Below are positions 62,069 to 64,000 of a stretch of DNA of 64,000 nucleotides, in pieces (position 1 is the stretch's first letter; every line of letters starts with the position of its first letter). The stretch covers positions 1 to 64,000 of the forward strand of contig NZ_JAUEPL010000009.1 in the NCBI RefSeq assembly GCF_030406405.1. Direction: 5' to 3'. The notes beneath the pieces were generated by a model. The model had not been told where the DNA came from and searched no databases. It saw nothing but the letters and a program-made list of their open reading frames with translations. Position numbers and translations under genes: made by a program. Source of the DNA: Streptomyces ficellus. GTDB lineage: Bacteria; Actinomycetota; Actinomycetes; Streptomycetales; Streptomycetaceae.

Positions 62069-63184
62069 CTACCGGGCGGTACGGCCGCCGGACAGGGCCC
62101 TATCACCGGCGTCGGCCGCCGACCGCTTGCGCCGCCACAGCACCACCGGCAGCGCACCCACGAGCCCCAGCGCCCCCGGACCGGCCATCGAAGCCGTCGC
62201 CGAAGCCGTGGCCGATACCGCCGCCGTCGCAGCGGCCGCCGCGCTCAGTCCCGGCTGGTCGAAGGTGTCCGGCACCGGCAGGGTGGACCAGCGGGTCAGC
62301 GGCCAGGCCACCACGACCGCGCGCCCGACGACCTGGTCGTTGGCGACCGTGCCGCTGCCCGGAAGCTCCTGGTGGTAGCGGGAGTCCAGCGAGTTCTGGC
62401 GGTTGTCGCCCATCACCCAGATACGGCCCTCGGGCACCTTGATCGGTCCGAACGGCTCGTCGTCGCACGGCGTGGAGCCGGGGTGGATGTACGAGGTCTC
62501 GTCCAGCGGCTTGCCGTTGACGATGACCTTGCCGCCCTTCTTGCAGCTCACCGTGTCGCCACCGACCGCGATGACCCGCTTGATGAGGTCCTTCTCCTCC
62601 GCGGACGGCATCAGGCCGATGAAGCTCAGGAACTTCTGCACCACGTTCGGCTCGGGGGTGGGCTCGCCCTCCAGCCAGCCGCCCGGGTCGTGGAAGACGA
62701 CGACCTCGCCGCGATCCGGCTCCGAGCCGAACCACGGGGTCAGCTTGTCGACCAGCACCCGGTCACCACGCTGCAGGGTGTTCATCATCGAGTCGGAGGG
62801 GATCGAGAACGCCTGCACCAGGAAGGTCTTGATCAGCAGCGCGAGCAGCAGCGCGATGCCGATCAGCAGCGGCAGTTCCTTCCAGAAGGAACGCGGCTTC
62901 TTCGGCGCCCGGGGACCGTCGTCCTCGGCGGTGTCGCCGTCAGCCGGACCGGTCGCGGACGGGGGCTCCCCGCCGGACCCCGAACCGGAGCCGGGGCCGG
63001 TGCCGAACCCCGAACCGGAGCCGGGGCCGAGGCCCGAACCGGAGCCGGGGCCGGTGCCGGGGCCCGAACCGGACCCGGAGCCCGAACCGGAGCCGGAAGA
63101 GGGAGCCTCGCCGTACTCCTCCGGCCTCTCCTCGGGCCCGTCGTGTCCGGATCGCGCGCCCACCGCCACATCCCCCACATCCAC
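62069..63184 (-). CDS. lepB: Type I signal peptidase with Gly/Ser-rich N-terminal repeats
   Basis: 371 aa from the GTG at 63184 (a second GTG six bases on is also possible). The first 95 residues are a cytosolic tail with repeated GSGSGxGxG units. TM1 is WKELPLLIGIALLLALLIKTF. The catalytic Ser is in AFSIPSDSMMNTLQRGDRVLVDKL and Lys in EEKDLIKRVIAVGGDTV. VMGDNRQNSLDSRYHQ is box E. A C-terminal TM (about 325-350) follows. The N-terminal 245 bp also lie within the open frame of the upstream signal peptidase gene. Confidence 0.93.
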   Translation of the reverse strand: MDVGDVAVGARSGHDGPEERPEEYGEAPSSGSGSGSGSGSGPGTGPGSGSGLGPGSGSGFGTGPGSGSGSGGEPPSATGPADGDTAEDDGPRAPKKPRSFWKELPLLIGIALLLALLIKTFLVQAFSIPSDSMMNTLQRGDRVLVDKLTPWFGSEPDRGEVVVFHDPGGWLEGEPTPEPNVVQKFLSFIGLMPSAEEKDLIKRVIAVGGDTVSCKKGGKVIVNGKPLDETSYIHPGSTPCDDEPFGPIKVPEGRIWVMGDNRQNSLDSRYHQELPGSGTVANDQVVGRAVVVAWPLTRWSTLPVPDTFDQPGLSAAAAATAAVSATASATASMAGPGALGLVGALPVVLWRRKRSAADAGDRALSGGRTAR

Positions 63185-64000
63185 TCCTCACTCCGTGCAA
63201 CCGCCTGCCCCACAGCAGGGGCAGGCCCACCACTCCCATAACGAGCGGGAGTTCCGCAGGGGTCGGGAGCCCGGTCAATCCGTTCACATTCCGAGAGGAC
63301 ACACTATGCGACGCGCCGAGGGCCGTCGCAGTCCGTGCCGGGGAGTCCGGCACGGAGGCGAAGGTGTCGGGTTCCTCCAGCCTGCGCCAGTGGTCGAACG
63401 GCCAGGCGATGAAGACCGCCTGCCCGACCACCTCCTCCTCCGACACCGTGCCCTGAAACCGCTCGTTCAGGTGGAACCGCGAATCGGCCGAGTCGGAGCG
63501 GTGGTCGCCCAGCACGAAGATCCGCCCCTCGGGAACCTTCACGTCGAACTTGATGACGGAGGGAACGTCCCCGGGATGCACGTACGGTTCGGTGAGCGGT
63601 ACGCCGTTGACGGTGACCCGGCCCTCCGTGTCGCAGCACATGACCGTGTCCCCGCCGACCGCGACGACCCGTTTGATCAGGTCCTGTTCGTCGTCGGAGG
63701 GCAGCAGGCCGATGAAGGTCAGTACCTGCTTGACCTGCTTGACGCCCACCGGGTCGTCCTTCTTGGGCGTCTGCTCCTGCCGCAGCCAGCCGCCGGGGTC
63801 CTTGAAGACGACGACGTCGCCGCGCTGCGGCTTCGAACCGAACCAGGGCGTGAGCTTGTCCACCAGTACCCGGTCGTCAATCCTGATCGTCTGCTCCATG
63901 GAGCCGGACGGGATCACGAAGGCCTGCACCAGGAAGGTCTTCAGTACGAGCGCGATGAGCAGCGCCACGGTGATGAGGAGGGGAATCTCCTTGATGGCCG
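62940..64000 (-). CDS. lepB: Type I signal peptidase, 5' end outside window
   Basis: About 353 residues visible. The frame is open at the window edge (AIKEIPLLITVALLIALVLK is TM1). Catalytic Ser is in AFVIPSGSMEQTIRIDDRVLVDKL and Lys in DEQDLIKRVVAVGGDTVMC. VLGDHRSDSADSRFHL is box E. TM2 is ELPLVMGVVGLPLLWGRR. After that, the frame does not stop; it reads 85 residues of Gly, Arg and Phe repeats on DNA that also codes for the N-terminus of the next signal peptidase in another frame. The true C-terminus may be shorter if this long overlap is not translated. Confidence 0.88.
   Translation of the reverse strand, partial: AIKEIPLLITVALLIALVLKTFLVQAFVIPSGSMEQTIRIDDRVLVDKLTPWFGSKPQRGDVVVFKDPGGWLRQEQTPKKDDPVGVKQVKQVLTFIGLLPSDDEQDLIKRVVAVGGDTVMCCDTEGRVTVNGVPLTEPYVHPGDVPSVIKFDVKVPEGRIFVLGDHRSDSADSRFHLNERFQGTVSEEEVVGQAVFIAWPFDHWRRLEEPDTFASVPDSPARTATALGASHSVSSRNVNGLTGLPTPAELPLVMGVVGLPLLWGRRLHGVRSGCGGCGGGRAIRTRRARGEAGGVRRGSLFRLRFGLRVRFGPRHRPRLRFGPRPRLRFGVRHRPRLRFGVRRGAPVRDRSG

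Overview
The window is high-GC DNA (roughly 70% or more, with third codon positions almost all G or C) from an actinomycete, almost certainly a Streptomyces. The evidence is the sporulation sigma factor gene whiG beside rpsB-tsf-pyrH-frr-cdsA, a tandem set of type I signal peptidases, two-TM FtsK/TraG-like and DUF4190 proteins, a Methyltransf_19 protein and frequent GTG starts. The gene order matches, in reverse, the conserved core-chromosome block running from the sip cluster to proS in model Streptomyces. I see no rRNA, tRNA, CRISPR array, insertion sequence or phage gene.

Layout. 1-2.4 kb: a short-chain dehydrogenase remnant, a kinase-like protein without catalytic residues, and a slipin. 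2.4-13.2 kb (minus): proS, two GNAT genes, ispG, a site-2 protease (rseP-like), dxr, a second EPSP synthase and an acyl-CoA dehydrogenase; two MEP-pathway enzymes flank the membrane protease. 13.3-21.4 kb: a GABA module of aldehyde dehydrogenase, EamA transporter, PucR regulator, a membrane FtsK/TraG-like ATPase and divergent gabT. 22.9-30.1 kb: a six-gene polyamine operon of aminobutyraldehyde-type dehydrogenase, PotD-A-B-C transporter and FAD amine oxidoreductase. 30.3-34.7 kb: NADAR, DUF4190, aminodeoxyfutalosine-deaminase-type enzyme, phosphodiesterase, methyltransferase and a small acidic protein. 34.8-38.3 kb: a second aldehyde dehydrogenase, divergent from an Lrp regulator with an aminotransferase. 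38.5-44 kb: an ABC pair, a LOG-like protein, a DMT-like membrane protein and an orphan histidine kinase. 44.1-48 kb: a thiamine ABC transporter under a TPP riboswitch. 48-54 kb: rlmN, cdsA, frr, pyrH, tsf, rpsB. 54.2-64 kb: M23 peptidase, TetR, whiG, dprA, comM-like, yraN, DUF2469, NUDIX and three signal peptidases, the last cut by the window end.

How the parts work together. The 13-38 kb part reads as a polyamine-to-GABA-to-succinate catabolic region: uptake (Pot), amine oxidation or transamination, two aldehyde dehydrogenases, GABA transaminase and a candidate succinate-semialdehyde dehydrogenase. Two shared promoter motifs support this. One (TTGYCCGRG-type) lies upstream of gabT, the aldehyde dehydrogenase and the EamA gene around pucR. 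The other (AACAACGGAWT / CGGAATC) lies upstream of both aminobutyraldehyde-type dehydrogenase units near the Lrp gene.

The most unusual unexplained structure is a set of short repeat arrays at gene 3' ends. They have different unit lengths (8, 13, 14, 15, about 32, 47/73 and 103 bp), and in at least four cases the unit duplicates the last codons (often with the stop) of the adjacent gene. I see none at gene starts within the window.
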